A stretch of DNA of 64,000 bases from Furfurilactobacillus curtus. GTDB lineage: Bacteria; Bacillota; Bacilli; Lactobacillales; Lactobacillaceae. The stretch is taken from contig NZ_BQXO01000003.1 of NCBI RefSeq assembly GCF_045862785.1, positions 248,001-312,000 on the forward strand, written 5' to 3'. A program made the position numbers and the translations under genes. The notes under the pieces are model-generated. The model ran no database searches. It saw only the letters and a list, made by a program, of their open reading frames with translations, and was not told where the DNA came from. Positions 62,602 through 64,000 of this stretch are shown here, piece after piece (position 1 is the first letter of the stretch; each line of letters begins with the position of its first letter).

Positions 62602-64000
62602 ATGCGTGTTCTAAAAAATTATCTTTATAATGTGACCTATCAATTATTGGTCCTTATCATTCCACTGGTGACCATCCCTTACTTGGCTCGCCATCTCGGC
62701 CCAACCGGCGTCGGAATCAATGCTTATACAAGTTCTATTATGAGTTACTTCGCATTACTGGGTTCGCTAGGAATTAGCCTGTATGGCACCCGGGAAATTG
62801 CGATGGTGCGGGACAACGCCACAAAGCGTTCACAATTATTTTGGGAAATAGAAGGCATTCAATTCGTCATTTCAATGGCGGCGTTGCTTGCCTTCTATGT
62901 TTTTGTGTGGTTTCAACCGCAATACCAAAGCTACTTCTTGTTGCAATCAATTACCCTTATCGGTAGTGCAGTAGATATCTCCTGGTTCTTCATGGGGTTA
63001 GAAGACTTTCGAAAAACCGTTGTGCGTGACGCCTTTGTCCGAATTATTTCATTGATCGTAATCTTTACGTGGGTTAAACAACCCCAGGATCTGTGGATTT
63101 ACATCTTGGTTTTAGCCTTGAGCGGTTTATTGGGCAACCTATCACTATGGCCTTATCTACACGACTTACTAACCCATGTACCCCATCAACGCCTCCAAAT
63201 TTGGCGTCATTTGCGGCCTTCATTAATCCTCTTCGTCCCTACTGCCTCCATGCAACTGTACATTTTAATGAATAAAACCTTCTTAAAACACATGGTCTCC
63301 GTACAAGCTTCCGGCTTTATGGATTATTCTGACCGGATCATTAACATTGCTTTGATTGTCGTCACTTCACTATCGGCTGTCGTCCTCCCACATATCTCCA
63401 ATCTTTTTGCCCAACACGATTTAAATGCTGTGCATCGCAGCTTGTATCGCTCCTTCCAGTATGTCTCAGCAATTGCGATCCCGATCGCCTTCGGACTATA
63501 CGCGGTCGCCAGTCCAATCGTTAACTGGCTGCTAACACCGCGCTTTGGCTTAACCGGCATTTTATTGATGATTCAGGCACCTTGTATTGTCCTAATCGCG
63601 TGGAATAATGCGATTGGAAAACAATATCTCATTCCGGTCAATCGGGTACGAGATTACACACTAGCTGTTTCATTTGGGGCCTTACTGAATGTCTTTTTAA
63701 ACCTCGGTTTCATCCATTGGTTTGGCGTTTACGGCGCAGCATATGCAACTGTGGGAACTGAAGTGTTTGTAACCGGTGTGGAGCTTTTACTCGTTCGTCA
63801 TCAGTTAAAATTCACACTACTGTTTCATAACCTGTGGAAATTCTTAGTGGCGGCAGCCGTAATGAATGTCATTGTCATCATTTGCCAGCACCATCTACCG
63901 GCAACACTCCCGTACTTTGTGCTGGAGATTAGCATTGGCGCGCTTGTTTATGGACTTGGTTTGCTTGCCCTTCGCACTGACAGCGTTACCCAAGTCTTAT
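62602..64000 (+). CDS. Wzx-like polysaccharide flippase, cut by window end
   Basis: The frame is open from ATG 62602 to the right edge, 466 codons. It starts MRVLKNYLYNVTYQLLVLIIP, typical of Wzx/RfbX in Gram-positive EPS clusters, and has about 12 hydrophobic helices with ARHLGPTGVGINAYTSSIM and FFMGLEDFRKT in the usual places. It flips lipid-linked repeat units. The only good ribosome-binding site (AAGGAG, 62570-62575) is 26 bases upstream, so initiation may depend on coupling with licD. It suggests an EPS or wall-polymer cluster beyond the window. Confidence 0.88.
   Translation, partial: MRVLKNYLYNVTYQLLVLIIPLVTIPYLARHLGPTGVGINAYTSSIMSYFALLGSLGISLYGTREIAMVRDNATKRSQLFWEIEGIQFVISMAALLAFYVFVWFQPQYQSYFLLQSITLIGSAVDISWFFMGLEDFRKTVVRDAFVRIISLIVIFTWVKQPQDLWIYILVLALSGLLGNLSLWPYLHDLLTHVPHQRLQIWRHLRPSLILFVPTASMQLYILMNKTFLKHMVSVQASGFMDYSDRIINIALIVVTSLSAVVLPHISNLFAQHDLNAVHRSLYRSFQYVSAIAIPIAFGLYAVASPIVNWLLTPRFGLTGILLMIQAPCIVLIAWNNAIGKQYLIPVNRVRDYTLAVSFGALLNVFLNLGFIHWFGVYGAAYATVGTEVFVTGVELLLVRHQLKFTLLFHNLWKFLVAAAVMNVIVIICQHHLPATLPYFVLEISIGALVYGLGLLALRTDSVTQVL

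Overview
The window looks like a core chromosomal segment of a low-to-moderate GC lactic acid bacterium, most likely Lactobacillaceae. The signs are Firmicute Shine-Dalgarno sites (AGGAGG type), HPr kinase next to lgt, a CIRCE-controlled groESL, comFA/comFC, RF2 with a programmed frameshift, and a gene order matching the Bacillus yvc/yvl, pst, ydi and yaa/yab neighbourhoods. The species cannot be fixed from the sequence alone. No rRNA, tRNA, CRISPR array or insertion sequence was found.

From 1 to about 50.5 kb nearly everything is housekeeping and lies on the minus strand; only yigZ and ydiF point the other way. Read in transcription order (right to left) the blocks are: tmk-darA-holB-yabA-rsmI-thioesterase with galE; tsaB-rimI-rimI-tsaD (tRNA t6A synthesis); ydiF (plus) and rex; groES-groEL; the K+ importer kimA; a stand-alone phosphate-binding lipoprotein; yigZ (plus) and comFA-comFC; hpf; secA-prfB; phoP-phoR followed by pstS-C-A-B-B-phoU; pspC/yvlD-hprK-lgt-gpsA-galU; trxB; pgcA; an SOS-type uvrB-uvrA pair; an APC permease; a YibE/YibF pair; and rapZ-yvcK at the left edge. 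PgcA, GalU and GalE together make UDP-glucose and UDP-galactose, which feed the wall-glycan genes at the right end.

From about 50.7 to 64 kb the window changes to a strand-switching cell-surface glycan region. It holds four polytopic GT-C-like membrane proteins (two are paralogues with an extra extracytoplasmic domain), a GtrB/DPM1-like polyprenyl-phosphate glycosyltransferase, an acyltransferase-3 membrane protein, a LicD-type phosphotransferase and the start of a Wzx-like flippase. An FMN-riboswitch-controlled riboflavin transporter (ribU) sits among them. The set is consistent with extracytoplasmic glycosylation, acylation and phospho-substitution of a wall polymer; the substrate is unknown.

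Regulatory DNA is informative. Both pstS genes carry tandem TTTACA-type Pho boxes at an 11-bp period with identical spacing to the -10 element. uvrB has a 13/14 match to the Gram-positive LexA (DinR) box, groES has CIRCE, galE has a near-consensus cre, and rex has several TTGTGAA half-sites. Two families of dispersed intergenic structured repeats (called R1 and R2 here) occur between genes; R1 shows pairing-preserving differences between copies. One R2 copy carries a second, MITE-like palindrome nested inside its loop. I did not recognise these repeats, and together with the GT-C cluster they are the most unusual content.
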